In this document: piece after piece, positions 45,796-54,462 of the stretch
Position numbering within the stretch: the stretch's first letter is position 1
Layout of the letters: every line of letters starts with the position of its first letter
Assembly: GCA_025210395.1 (NCBI GenBank)
Contig: JAOARV010000026.1
Location: forward strand, 24,014 to 88,013
DNA length: 64,000 nt
Reading direction: 5' to 3'
Origin: Marinisporobacter sp.
Lineage (GTDB): Bacteria > Bacillota > Clostridia > Peptostreptococcales > Thermotaleaceae
Translations under genes and position numbers: made by a program
The notes under the pieces: generated by a model
Database searches by the model: none
Seen by the model: only the letters and a program-made list of their open reading frames with translations
Told to the model about the DNA's origin: nothing

Positions 45796-45824
45796 TTGAA
45801 TGAAATAATATTATATGCTACAAT
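45796..45824 (+). promoter_or_regulatory. promoter of the panG-panB operon
   Basis: TTGAAT (45796-45801) and TACAAT (45819-45824) are 17 bp apart, 4 bp after the pyridoxamine kinase stop codon. A second TTGACA at 45833 lacks a good -10. Confidence 0.65.
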
Positions 45825-45895
45825 GACCTTAGTTGACATGGAAACAGTCAAACTATTATCTTTAAAAATTTAAAATAAATATGGGAAATAACGTA

Positions 45896-46034
45896 TTTTG
45901 CACTGATCCATTGGACAGGGACGAAAGAGGTTATTAGAAGAATATCTTGGTGTAGAAAATCACAGCCAAGGTATTTATGGTGACTTTGTATTGAACCCTT
46001 TTTGTGTCCAATTGGATGCAAAAAGGGTTTTTTG
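45896..46034 (+). ncRNA. putative structured leader (riboswitch or attenuator) of panG-panB
   Basis: A terminator at 45994-46034 pairs AACCCTTTTTG with CAAAAAGGGTT and is followed by TTTTTG. Its loop plus 3' arm (46005-46023) is complementary to the upstream segments TTTTGCA (45896-45902) and ATCCATTGGACA (45906-45917). The upstream pairing would enclose about 85 nt containing a further hairpin (ATATCTTGG 45942-45950 with CCAAGGTAT 45966-45974) and would prevent the terminator. This mutually exclusive layout is that of a riboswitch or attenuator. The pan motif RNA is known upstream of pantothenate genes in Firmicutes; I cannot confirm that this is it. Confidence 0.65.
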
Positions 46035-46048
46035 ATTGGAGGGATAGT

Positions 46049-46909
46049 TTGAAAATAGGATTTATTGGAGCAGGTAAGGTAGGAATAGCCTTTGGATTGT
46101 ATTTGAAGAATCAGGGGTTTGAAATTTATGGATATTTTAGTAGAACTTTTGTATCGGCTAAGAAAGCTGCAAAAATCACTGGGAGTAAAGCTATTTTAAA
46201 TGTGAAGGAGCTTCCAGAGAATATAGATCTTTTATTTATTACTACAAGTGATGATGCAATTAATAAGGTATGCAATGATTTAGTAGAAGAAAATTTATTA
46301 TCTGAAGGAAAAATCCTTATTCATATGAGTGGAGCTTCTTCTTCAAAGCTCTTAAAGAAAGCAAAGGAGGTAGGGTGTTTTATTTATTCAATGCATCCCC
46401 TACAAGCTTTTGCAGATATAGAAAAGGCTGTAAGTGATCTAAAGGATACCTACTTTAGTATTGAAGGGGATGAAGAAAAACTTCATGTACTAGAGGATAT
46501 ATTAAAAACTCTTGGAAATCCTTATTTTAAACTGACAGATGATCAAAAGAGTATGTATCATTTAACTGCCTGTGTGGTATCAAACTATTTAGTGACGTTG
46601 ATGGATTATGGAGGATCTTTATTGAGCACTATTGGAATTAATGAAAAAGAAGGGTATAAAGCATTACTACCTTTGATAGAAGGAACGATTCATAATATTC
46701 ATCATTTAGGAACAAAAAATGCTTTAACAGGACCTATTGCTAGGGGCGATGTAGGAACCATTAAAAAGCACATAGAAGCATTAAAAGAGCATGAAGCTGC
46801 TTTAGCTTTTTATAAGGTCATGGGATTAAAAACCATAGAACTAGCAGAAAAGAAGAATAAAAATAAAAATTTTGAAATCCTAAAAAATACTTTAAAAGAG
46901 GTGGAATAA
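46049..46909 (+). CDS. panG: PanG-type ketopantoate reductase (DUF2520, Rossmann-like)
   Basis: NADPH-dependent 2-dehydropantoate reductase candidate of 286 residues. The TTG at 46049 is chosen, 5 nt after GGAGGG; the frame upstream runs through the terminator loop and is not used. The N-terminal Rossmann motif is IGFIGAGKVGIAFG. It continues with IHMSGASSS and YSMHPLQAFAD, typical of the Rossmann-like/DUF2520 family. PanG of this family replaces PanE in Francisella and several Firmicutes. Its stop codon abuts panB, which makes the next pantothenate-pathway enzyme, so the assignment is strong. Confidence 0.87.
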   Translation: MKIGFIGAGKVGIAFGLYLKNQGFEIYGYFSRTFVSAKKAAKITGSKAILNVKELPENIDLLFITTSDDAINKVCNDLVEENLLSEGKILIHMSGASSSKLLKKAKEVGCFIYSMHPLQAFADIEKAVSDLKDTYFSIEGDEEKLHVLEDILKTLGNPYFKLTDDQKSMYHLTACVVSNYLVTLMDYGGSLLSTIGINEKEGYKALLPLIEGTIHNIHHLGTKNALTGPIARGDVGTIKKHIEALKEHEAALAFYKVMGLKTIELAEKKNKNKNFEILKNTLKEVE

Positions 46910-47743
46910 ATGACAAAAAAATTTACAGTAAGTTCATTTCAAAAATCAAAGAAAGATGGAAAAAAAATATCTATGCTTACTGCATATGATTATTCTACAG
47001 CAAAGCTATTAGATGAGGCAGGAGTAGATAGCTTATTAGTTGGTGATTCCTTAGGGATGGTTATGCTTGGATATGAAAATACATTACAGGTAACCGTAGA
47101 GGATATGATTCATCACATCAAGGCTGTTTCAAGAGGGGTAAAACGAACCATGGTAGTAGGGGATATGCCCTTTTTATCCTACCATATTAGTGTAGAAGAA
47201 AGTATAAGAAATGCAGGAAGATTGATACAAGAAGGAGGAGCCCATGTAGTAAAGCTTGAAGGTGGAAGAGATGTTATTGATCAAGTAAAAGGGATTGTAA
47301 AAGCACAGATTCCTGTTATTGGTCATTTAGGGCTTACACCTCAGTCTATCAATATGTTTGGTGGATTTAAGGTACAAGGAAAGAGTGAAGAGGCAGCGAG
47401 AAAAATTCTTGAAGATGCATTATTGTTACAAGAAGCAGGTGTATTTTCCATTGTACTAGAATGTGTTCCTAAAAAGTTAGCAAAGCTTATTTCTGAAAGG
47501 CTAGAGATTCCTACAATCGGTATTGGGGCAGGTAAATATTGTGACGGACAAGTTTTAGTAGCACAGGATATGCTAGGAATGTATACGGACTTTACACCTA
47601 AATTTGTGAAAAAGTATGCAAACTTAAATGAGTCTATTGTAGAAGCTACGAAAAGTTATATAGAAGAAATCAATACAGGTGTATTTCCAAGGGAAGAGCA
47701 TACCTTTGATATTGATGATCAAGTGATTGAAAAATTATATTAG
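46910..47743 (+). CDS. panB: 3-methyl-2-oxobutanoate hydroxymethyltransferase PanB
   Basis: Pantothenate-pathway enzyme of 277 residues that makes ketopantoate from 2-oxoisovalerate and methylene-THF. Motifs: [38 protein letters not shown] (metal ligands), [31 protein letters not shown] and [20 protein letters not shown]. All metal-binding and active-site segments are present and the length is normal. Its ATG directly follows the panG stop codon. PanC and PanD are not in this window, so the operon stops at pantoate. Confidence 0.97.
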   Translation: MTKKFTVSSFQKSKKDGKKISMLTAYDYSTAKLLDEAGVDSLLVGDSLGMVMLGYENTLQVTVEDMIHHIKAVSRGVKRTMVVGDMPFLSYHISVEESIRNAGRLIQEGGAHVVKLEGGRDVIDQVKGIVKAQIPVIGHLGLTPQSINMFGGFKVQGKSEEAARKILEDALLLQEAGVFSIVLECVPKKLAKLISERLEIPTIGIGAGKYCDGQVLVAQDMLGMYTDFTPKFVKKYANLNESIVEATKSYIEEINTGVFPREEHTFDIDDQVIEKLY

Positions 47744-47897
47744 CATTAGAGAAAACCAGGATGCAAATTGATGTTTCCTAGTGTTTTTGAAATTTGAGCA
47801 ATGGAAATTGTAAAAAAGTGCTTTGTATCATTTTGAATAAACAGTAGATTCCATGGCAAGAATACATATATCAAATGAATAAGGAGGCAATTAAAAC

Positions 47898-48215
47898 ATG
47901 CAATTATTTAAAGAAAATGGAGTACAAATCACCCCAACAATTGTTAAATCTAATCATATTGTAGAGGTAAGCTATGATGGGATTTTAGCAAGCTCTGGTG
48001 CAGATGAAGTGTATCTTCGTTGTGGAGTTTCTGAGCAATCTTCAGGGTGGAAAAATTTAAAAGACATAAAAATGGAAAAACATGCTAATGGCAAGTTTTG
48101 TACAGATGTAACAGTGGGAAAAGGGGAACATCTAAATATGTGTTTCCATGATGCTGCAAATCATTGGGACAATAATAATGGCAAAAATTATACCTTCAAT
48201 ATACATCATTCATAA
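47898..48215 (+). CDS. small carbohydrate-binding module protein (CBM25/53-like)
   Basis: A 105-residue, probably all-beta protein. The C-terminal half reads FHDAANHWDNNNGKNYTFNI, the characteristic end of starch-binding CBM25/CBM53 modules, and VYLRCGVSEQSSGWKN resembles their central strand with its aromatic residue. It has no signal peptide, no membrane segment and no attached catalytic domain, so it would bind an intracellular glucan such as glycogen if at all. AAGGAGG precedes the ATG. It stands alone, 154 bp after panB and before a hairpin. Function is not known. Confidence 0.8.
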   Translation: MQLFKENGVQITPTIVKSNHIVEVSYDGILASSGADEVYLRCGVSEQSSGWKNLKDIKMEKHANGKFCTDVTVGKGEHLNMCFHDAANHWDNNNGKNYTFNIHHS

Positions 48216-48239
48216 AAATGTTTGAGTAGATCAAATATA

Positions 48240-48270
48240 AGGGAATCTAATTGGTCTTAGATTCCTCTTA
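48240..48270 (+). terminator. weak terminator after the carbohydrate-binding gene
   Basis: GGAATCTAA (48242-48250) pairs with TTAGATTCC (48257-48265); the following TCTTAATAG is a poor U-run. The rest of the gap to 48539 has no gene. Confidence 0.5.
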
Positions 48271-48539
48271 ATAGTATAGAAAAAATCAAAGGAATTCCTT
48301 AAAATGAAAAAGGGGTTTCTTTTTTTATGTCAAAATATATGGGGGGAAGGATTACTTTATTTTCTTATGTTACAATATTTGTTGTGCCATATAAAAAATG
48401 ATGTAGTTAAATATCAAATTTAAGAGTGATTATCAATAGAAAGGAATAAATTTTCCATCGTACTGGAAATAAATAGAATAAACAAAGCTTGCTGTTAATT
48501 TGAGATGGTAGCAGCTAATTTTAGAAAAGGTGGTGAAGT

Positions 48540-50507
48540 ATGATTAATAGGAAAAAGACTCATGAGCTTTACAAGGAATGGGAAAATTTTGTGTTTAAAG
48601 GGATCAAGCCGAGTAATCAAATAAAAGCTTTTATTGCTGAGTCATGGGCTAGGAGTGTTGAGAATCATGTGAGTCCAGAGCATAACGATCCTCTTTACAT
48701 ATCTGAAGAAGAATTTTCCAAAAAAACGAAAGAGAGTGATGCTTTTATAAGATCAGCAGTTCCTTATATGAAAAATCTATATGATTCATTTAAGGGCTCG
48801 GGCTGTACTGTAATAGTGGCAGATAAAAGCTGTTGTGTATTAGAGGTAATCGGTGATAAAGAAGACCTTGAAAAAATTGAAGTTCATAATAAAAGGGCTT
48901 TGTGCAAGGAATCGTACATAGGTACAAATGGTATAGGAACGACTACTTACTTAGATAGACCGATTCAAATTTTAGGAGCAGAGCATTTCGCACTAGAAAA
49001 TCATCCTCTTAGTTGTTCAGCAGCTCCTGTCCATGATAGAGAAGGAAATTTAATAGGTTGCTTGAGTATATCATGCATCTTAGAAGATGCAAATCCACAT
49101 ATTCTTAGCATGGTTACGGCAGCTGCTGGAGCTATTGAAAAACAAATGATTATTGAAAGTGAATTAAAAGAAAAACAAGATTTAATCATACAAAGAGAAA
49201 AAGCTTTTCAGAGTATATCCGAGGGAATCATTATATTAGATAGAAATATGAAAATTACAAGTATCAATGAAAAAGCGTTAGAGCTTATGGAATTAAATAT
49301 GCAAAAAAATTATATTCATGAAGATATCAGAACGTATTTATTAGAAGATATAAATTTAGAAAAGGTAATCCATTCAAAAAAAGACATAATAGATCAAGAA
49401 CAAAGGTTAAGAATTCATTCAGGAAAAATACTGAATTGTATTTTATCTATCTCAATTATATGGAATGAAGAAAATATAACAGGGCTTGTTGTAGTATTAA
49501 AAGAAATGGAAAAGGTACATAAGCTAGTCAATAAAATGCTACGATCTACTGCTCATTATAGCTTTGAAGATATTATTTCTAAGTCTCAAGTGATGAAAGA
49601 GGTTATTGATATAGGAAAAATAGCAGCGGATAGCTGCTCTAATGTGCTAATATCAGGAGAAAGTGGTACGGGTAAAGAATTAATGGCTCATTCTATACAC
49701 AGCACGAGTAAAAGAAAAAACAAACCATTTATAGCTATTAATTGTGGAGCTATTCCTAGTGGTCTTATAGAAAGCGAACTTTTTGGTTATGAGGGAGGTT
49801 CTTTTACAGGATCTAAAAAAGAAGGAAATCCTGGTAAATTTGAACTTGCAAATGGAGGAACTATATTTTTAGATGAAATTGGAGACATGCCCCTTGAAGT
49901 TCAAGCATCTCTATTGAGAGTCCTTCAAACAAAAGAAGTTTATAGAATAGGAGGCAGAAATCCTAAAAAGATTGATGTAAGAATCATAGCGGCTACCCAT
50001 AGAAATTTAGAAGATATGGTCTCGGAAAATTCTTTTAGGCTAGATCTTTATTATAGAATAAATGTGTTAAATATTTATATACCTCCTTTAAGAGAAAGAA
50101 AGGAAGATCTTGAAATACTTATACAAGCTTTTATAAAAGAATTTAATAGAAAATTAAATAAAAAAATAAAAGGATTACATAAAGATACAAAAGAATTACT
50201 AAATGCTTATCATTGGCCAGGGAATGTAAGAGAGCTTAGTAATGTATTTGAAAGAGCCATTAACATATGTAAAGAAGATTATATACAGGATCAACATCTT
50301 CCAGATAAGATTTTATGTAATGTAAAAGTGAAAAAATATAATTATGATCAGCTGATTCAAAATAATGAAAAAGAATTTATTATCAATATACTCAAAGAAA
50401 ATAAAGGAAATATAAAAAAATCAGCACAGAAATTAGGCTTTAGCAGGAGTAAAATGTATAGAAAATTAAAAAGCTTGAATATAGATTGGGAAAATTATAG
50501 AAAATAA
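48540..50507 (+). CDS. sigma-54-dependent enhancer-binding activator (AcoR-like)
   Basis: Transcription activator of 655 residues. Layout: N-terminal GAF-like sensor (about 60-205, with LCKESYIGTNGIGTT), PAS domain (about 225-330), AAA+ domain with Walker A GESGTGKE (about 373-380), sigma-54 contact loop, Walker B GGTIFLDEIGDMP and arginine region LRERKEDL, then a Fis-type helix-turn-helix (about 615-650, NIKKSAQKLGFSRSKMYRKL). The contact loop reads GSFTGS where GAFTGA is canonical. AAGGTGG precedes the ATG. Downstream lie a paired palindromic site and a -24/-12 promoter, so the flavin enzyme operon is the likely target. Confidence 0.93.
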   Translation: MINRKKTHELYKEWENFVFKGIKPSNQIKAFIAESWARSVENHVSPEHNDPLYISEEEFSKKTKESDAFIRSAVPYMKNLYDSFKGSGCTVIVADKSCCVLEVIGDKEDLEKIEVHNKRALCKESYIGTNGIGTTTYLDRPIQILGAEHFALENHPLSCSAAPVHDREGNLIGCLSISCILEDANPHILSMVTAAAGAIEKQMIIESELKEKQDLIIQREKAFQSISEGIIILDRNMKITSINEKALELMELNMQKNYIHEDIRTYLLEDINLEKVIHSKKDIIDQEQRLRIHSGKILNCILSISIIWNEENITGLVVVLKEMEKVHKLVNKMLRSTAHYSFEDIISKSQVMKEVIDIGKIAADSCSNVLISGESGTGKELMAHSIHSTSKRKNKPFIAINCGAIPSGLIESELFGYEGGSFTGSKKEGNPGKFELANGGTIFLDEIGDMPLEVQASLLRVLQTKEVYRIGGRNPKKIDVRIIAATHRNLEDMVSENSFRLDLYYRINVLNIYIPPLRERKEDLEILIQAFIKEFNRKLNKKIKGLHKDTKELLNAYHWPGNVRELSNVFERAINICKEDYIQDQHLPDKILCNVKVKKYNYDQLIQNNEKEFIINILKENKGNIKKSAQKLGFSRSKMYRKLKSLNIDWENYRK

Positions 50508-50542
50508 AAAAATGTAGTATGTTTAGCGTGTTTGAATATTGA

Positions 50543-50601
50543 AAACATGTCTCACATATGATACATGAAATTGAAACATGTGTCATATGTGAGACATGTT
50601 T
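50543..50601. promoter_or_regulatory. paired palindromic enhancer site for the sigma-54 activator
   Basis: A near-perfect 24-25 bp inverted repeat (left arm 50543-50567, right arm 50577-50601, one T-G mismatch, 9-nt centre). Each arm is itself a dyad of the form TGTnTCA-N4-TGAnACA: 50548-50565 and 50579-50596, centres 31 bp apart, about three helical turns. This is the expected architecture for an enhancer-binding protein, about 270 bp upstream of the promoter at 50843. As RNA it could also act as a hairpin after the activator gene. Confidence 0.75.
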
Positions 50602-50842
50602 ATTTTATAGAAATATCTGAAAATAGCTTCAATAAGAGCTAGGGATCAATTGTAAAGGGATCTTTTTTTACACAATTTTTGAAAACATAAAATCATATTT
50701 TCAAAATAAATAGCTTAAAATCAACCTTTCTTACAAAAAAATATATCTTTTTCATCTTTCAAAATAGATAATAAAAATTGATTATACAATTCATTTCTTC
50801 AAACAAGCTATAAAAAATATTTTTATTTTATTCCTATGAAAG

Positions 50843-50860
50843 TTGGCGTGAGTATTGCTT
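50843..50860 (+). promoter_or_regulatory. sigma-54 (-24/-12) promoter
   Basis: TTGGCGTGAGTATTGCTT matches the sigma-54 consensus TGGCAC-N5-TTGC: the invariant GG (50845-50846) and GC (50857-50858) are exactly 10 bp apart. Transcription would start near 50870, about 30 bp before the ene-reductase start codon. Confidence 0.87.
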
Positions 50861-50900
50861 ATATATTTGTTAAATAATAAACAACTTTGGAGGAATAAAT

Positions 50901-52823
50901 ATGTTAAAGAAAGTATTTGAACCTATTAACATTGGAAAGATAGAGATCAAGAACCGTTTGGTAGTACCCCCTATGGTTGTTAGTCTTTGCAATGAAGATG
51001 GAACTATTACAGAAAGATTTATTGATTATCATGAAGCGAAAGCTAAGGGAGGCTTTGGTCTCATTATTACTGAAAATTATGCTATTACTCCAGCTGGTAA
51101 GGGCTTTAAGTATATGGGATGTATGTGGAATGATGAGCAAATGGAGTCAAATAAGGAATTAACAAGAAGAGTTCACAAACATGGCGCAAAAATTGCTCTT
51201 CAAATTTTTCATGCAGGAAGAGAAACTAGCAGCGCACTTACAGGAATGAAAATCGTAGCACCATCAGCTATTCCTGACCCTGTAATAGGGGAAATGCCTC
51301 ATGCCTTAACAGAAGAAGAGATTCAAGTCATCGTAGAACAATTTGGAGATGCAGCACTAAGAGCTAAACAAGCAGGGTTTGATGCTGTTGAATTACAAGG
51401 GGCACATGGCTATTTGATTAATCAATTCATGTCACCTTTTTCTAACAAGAGAGTAGATGGATATGGTGGCAATCTGATGAATAGAGTTAGATTTGCTCTT
51501 GAAATCATTGAAAACATCCAAGCAAAGGTAGGAAAAGATTATCCTATTCTGTATAGAATATCTGCTGATGAATTAATCGAAAATGGATTAACCATAGAAG
51601 ATACGAAGGTTATGGTAAAAATATTAGAAAATGCAGGGGTTGCTGCTATTGATGTTTCCGTAGGCGTTTATGCAAGTGGTTTTCATATAACAGCTCCTGC
51701 GGCAGTTAAACATGGATGGGAAACAGATTTTGCTAAAGAATTTAAATCTATCGTATCTATACCAGTAATTACATCTGGACGTATTAATAATCCATTCTTA
51801 GCAGAAGGAATATTACTATCTCAAAAGGCAGATATGATAGGCATGGCAAGAGCTTCTTTAGCGGATCCAGAGCTACCGAATAAGGCAAAAGAAGGAAAGT
51901 TTGAGGAGATCATCGAATGTATTGGTTGTCGTCAAGGCTGTTCAGGAATGCTTTCTGAAGATTTACCTGTAAATTGTGTATTAAATCCTCTTACAGGAAA
52001 TGAGAAAGCTCTTTCTATAAAAGAAGCTAAAGAAAAGAAAAAGATCCTTGTTATAGGTGGGGGGCCTGGTGGAATGGAAGCTGCTATTGTAGCAGCAAAA
52101 CGTGGTCATAAAGTTCATTTATTTGAAAAACATCATGAACTAGGAGGACAATTATTATTAGCAGCTATCCCTCCTACTAAGTCGGAAATCACATCATTTA
52201 TCGTATGGCAAAAGAACCAATTAGAAAAGCTTGGCGTTCATGTTCACTTAAATACAGAAGTGGATGAAAAGCTATTAGAAAACGAAAAACCAGACCACAT
52301 TATAGTAGCAACAGGAGCTGTACCATTTATTCCACCGATTCAAGGGGTAGAGCATCCTATCGTTCTAACCTCTAATGATGTATTAGGAGGATCAGAGGGA
52401 GCGGGACAAAATGTAGTCGTTATAGGAGGCGGTCTTGTAGGCGCTGAAACATCAGAGCATTTAGCGAAACATGGCAAAAATGTAACCTTGGTTGAACTTA
52501 CAGATACCATAGCAAGAGATTGTGAGGCAGGAGTGAAATTCTTCTTAATGGAAGCACTAGAAGCTTTAAAGGTCAATATTATGACCAGTACAGAAGTGAA
52601 AGAAATTACAGAAAATAAAGTTTTAGTTGCTTCAAATGGAGAGAATCGATTCATTGAAAATATAGATACAGTAGTGATGGCAGTCGGTTCAAAACCAAAT
52701 AATGCTGTATTTAAAGATATAAAGGAAAAGCATGAAAAGGTAAGCCTTATCGGAGATGCACAAAAGGTAAGAACGATTTTAGATGCAGTAAATGAAGGGT
52801 ATAAAACAGCTTTACAAATATAA
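50901..52823 (+). CDS. FMN/FAD/4Fe-4S ene-reductase (2-enoate or 2,4-dienoyl-CoA reductase type)
   Basis: Multidomain flavoenzyme of 640 residues. An old-yellow-enzyme TIM barrel (about 1-330) begins KVFEPINIGKIEIKNRLVV and includes GYLINQFMSPFSNKRVDGYGG. The 4Fe-4S ligand region is CIGCRQGC plus VNCVLNP (about 340-362). The C-terminal part binds FAD and NAD(P)H through VIGGGPGGMEAA (about 382) and VVVIGGGLVGAETSEHL (about 504). This is the 2,4-dienoyl-CoA reductase (FadH), enoate reductase and TMADH family. GGAGG precedes the ATG. It is the first gene behind the sigma-54 promoter. Exact substrate is unknown. Confidence 0.93.
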   Translation: MLKKVFEPINIGKIEIKNRLVVPPMVVSLCNEDGTITERFIDYHEAKAKGGFGLIITENYAITPAGKGFKYMGCMWNDEQMESNKELTRRVHKHGAKIALQIFHAGRETSSALTGMKIVAPSAIPDPVIGEMPHALTEEEIQVIVEQFGDAALRAKQAGFDAVELQGAHGYLINQFMSPFSNKRVDGYGGNLMNRVRFALEIIENIQAKVGKDYPILYRISADELIENGLTIEDTKVMVKILENAGVAAIDVSVGVYASGFHITAPAAVKHGWETDFAKEFKSIVSIPVITSGRINNPFLAEGILLSQKADMIGMARASLADPELPNKAKEGKFEEIIECIGCRQGCSGMLSEDLPVNCVLNPLTGNEKALSIKEAKEKKKILVIGGGPGGMEAAIVAAKRGHKVHLFEKHHELGGQLLLAAIPPTKSEITSFIVWQKNQLEKLGVHVHLNTEVDEKLLENEKPDHIIVATGAVPFIPPIQGVEHPIVLTSNDVLGGSEGAGQNVVVIGGGLVGAETSEHLAKHGKNVTLVELTDTIARDCEAGVKFFLMEALEALKVNIMTSTEVKEITENKVLVASNGENRFIENIDTVVMAVGSKPNNAVFKDIKEKHEKVSLIGDAQKVRTILDAVNEGYKTALQI

Positions 52824-52923
52824 CGGATAAAATAATATTTGTAGACGTTCGAAGAATCATAAATAAATGCTTTCTTCGAAAAATCTATAGCATGTAAAAA
52901 ATAAATAAAAAGGAGAGAATGAC

Positions 52924-53208
52924 ATGATTACAATCGTTGCAAAGGGAGTAGTGAAAGAAGAAAATATTAATACATTTAAAGAATATGCACAAACATTAAT
53001 AGAAGAAACAAAGAAAGAAGAGGGATGCATTTCTTATAAGCTTTATGAAGACATCAACAATCCTAAGGTAGTCACTTTTGTAGAGGAATGGAAAGATCAA
53101 GAAGCTATTGATGCACATGTAAAAGCGTCGCATTTTGTTGAGATCGTTCCTAAATTAAGAGACCTACAAGAAAGTGAAACAGAGGTAAATCTATATAAGT
53201 TAGTATAG
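52924..53208 (+). CDS. antibiotic biosynthesis monooxygenase (ABM)-fold protein, YgiN-like
   Basis: A 94-residue dimeric ferredoxin-like-fold protein. Motifs: ITIVAKGVVKEENINTFKE, EEGCISYKLYED and FVEEWKDQEAIDAHVKASHF, as in the putative quinol monooxygenases YgiN/LsrG. AAGGAGAG precedes the ATG. It lies 101 bp after the ene-reductase and 12 nt before the alcohol dehydrogenase, so it is probably part of the sigma-54-controlled operon. Members act on quinols or degrade reactive carbonyl signals; in an anaerobe an isomerase or binding role is as likely as oxygenation. Confidence 0.87.
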   Translation: MITIVAKGVVKEENINTFKEYAQTLIEETKKEEGCISYKLYEDINNPKVVTFVEEWKDQEAIDAHVKASHFVEIVPKLRDLQESETEVNLYKLV

Positions 53209-53220
53209 GAGGAAAAGGAA

Positions 53221-54261
53221 ATGAACAATGGAAAAATGAAAGCTGCTATGTTTTTAGAGCCTGGAAAAATTCAAGTTCAAAATGTAAATATACCTGAAAT
53301 TAAAGAGAATGAAGTTTTAGTAAAAGTAAAATATTGTGGAATATGTGGTACAGATATGCATATTTATAACGGTGTTTATTCTAAGGAGATCCTTCCCTTT
53401 ATTGCAGGACATGAATTTTCAGGAGTTATTGAAAAAGTAGGAAATCAAGTAAAAAGATTTAAAGGTGGAGAAAAGGTAGTAGCAGATATTAACTTTAGCT
53501 GTGGTACTTGCTTTTATTGTAGACAAAATCAACCGATTATGTGTAAAGAGATGAGGCAATTAGGGATTCATATAGATGGAGCTTTTGCTGAATATGTGGC
53601 GATTCCGCAAGAAATGATTTATGAAATTCCACAGGAAATGGATTTAAAGGATGCTGCACTTTTAGAACCTATTTCATGCGTAGTTCGTTCAGCTAAAAAA
53701 CATCATATGAAGTTTGCTGAAAGTGTGGTAATCATCGGTGATGGAGCTATTGCACTGATGCATGTTCAAATAGCAAAGATCTGTGGGGCTGCACCGATTA
53801 TCGTCATTGGACTTGATGAAGATAAAATGAAAAAAGCCAAGGAATTTGGAGCAGACTACGTTATAAAAAGCGGAGACGGAATGTATGAAGAGGTTAAGGC
53901 TTTAACTGAAGGAAGAGGCGGCGATATAGTTATTGAAGCGGTTGGTCTTCCTATTACTTATGAGCAGACCTTTAAGCTTGTAAGACCAGGTGGAAGAATT
54001 GTAGCCTTTGGATTAGCTAGTGAAGATTGTGCTGTTCCTTATAAACCCTTTGAAATGATCCTAAAAGAATTATCTATGGTAGGAAGTGTAGCAGGTGCTA
54101 AAAACGATTTAGCTGAATCTATTACATTGGTGAAGCATGGAAGATTTTTATTAGAGGATTATAAGAAGACGATTGTACCATTAGATGATATAGGGAAAGC
54201 ATTTGAAAAATTAAAGACAGATAAAAGTGTCATGAAAATATTGATAGATATGGAAGGATAG
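53221..54261 (+). CDS. zinc-dependent medium-chain alcohol dehydrogenase
   Basis: NAD(P)-dependent MDR enzyme of 346 residues. Catalytic zinc ligands are C42 in CGICGTDMH and H64-E65 in AGHEFSG; the structural zinc is held by C94, C97, C100 and C108 in CGTCFYC and IMC. The Rossmann region contains VVIIGDGAIALMHVQIAK, where the usual GxGxxG has an alanine at the third position, and VIGLDEDKMKKAKEFGADYV. It resembles threonine, sorbitol or butanediol dehydrogenases. It ends in a terminator and closes the operon begun at 50901. With the ene-reductase it could reduce an unsaturated carbonyl compound in two steps. Confidence 0.9.
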   Translation: MNNGKMKAAMFLEPGKIQVQNVNIPEIKENEVLVKVKYCGICGTDMHIYNGVYSKEILPFIAGHEFSGVIEKVGNQVKRFKGGEKVVADINFSCGTCFYCRQNQPIMCKEMRQLGIHIDGAFAEYVAIPQEMIYEIPQEMDLKDAALLEPISCVVRSAKKHHMKFAESVVIIGDGAIALMHVQIAKICGAAPIIVIGLDEDKMKKAKEFGADYVIKSGDGMYEEVKALTEGRGGDIVIEAVGLPITYEQTFKLVRPGGRIVAFGLASEDCAVPYKPFEMILKELSMVGSVAGAKNDLAESITLVKHGRFLLEDYKKTIVPLDDIGKAFEKLKTDKSVMKILIDMEG

Positions 54262-54268
54262 AAAAATT

Positions 54269-54312
54269 AAAAGGAATTCCCTAAGGTTAAGGAGGGAGTT
54301 CCTTTTTTATTA
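54269..54312 (+). terminator. terminator of the ene-reductase operon
   Basis: AAAAGGAATTCCCT pairs with AGGGAGTTCCTTTT (one mismatch or G-U), followed by TTATTAT. Confidence 0.87.
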
Positions 54313-54462
54313 TAAAAAATTCATAAGTACTTATCAAAAAGGTAAAAGTTCTGGTAAAATAATAGAAAGAAAATTCAGAGTCTTGCAAGAATGTTGTTTG
54401 AATATAACATGTGATAATGGTTTATAACTAATGGAAGAAGCTGTATTAGGAGTTGAATATCA

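Noticed and set aside
48303..48328. Second terminator after the carbohydrate-binding gene
   Set aside because: AGGAATTCCT is a palindrome and a T-run follows later, but no stem leads directly into the T-run.
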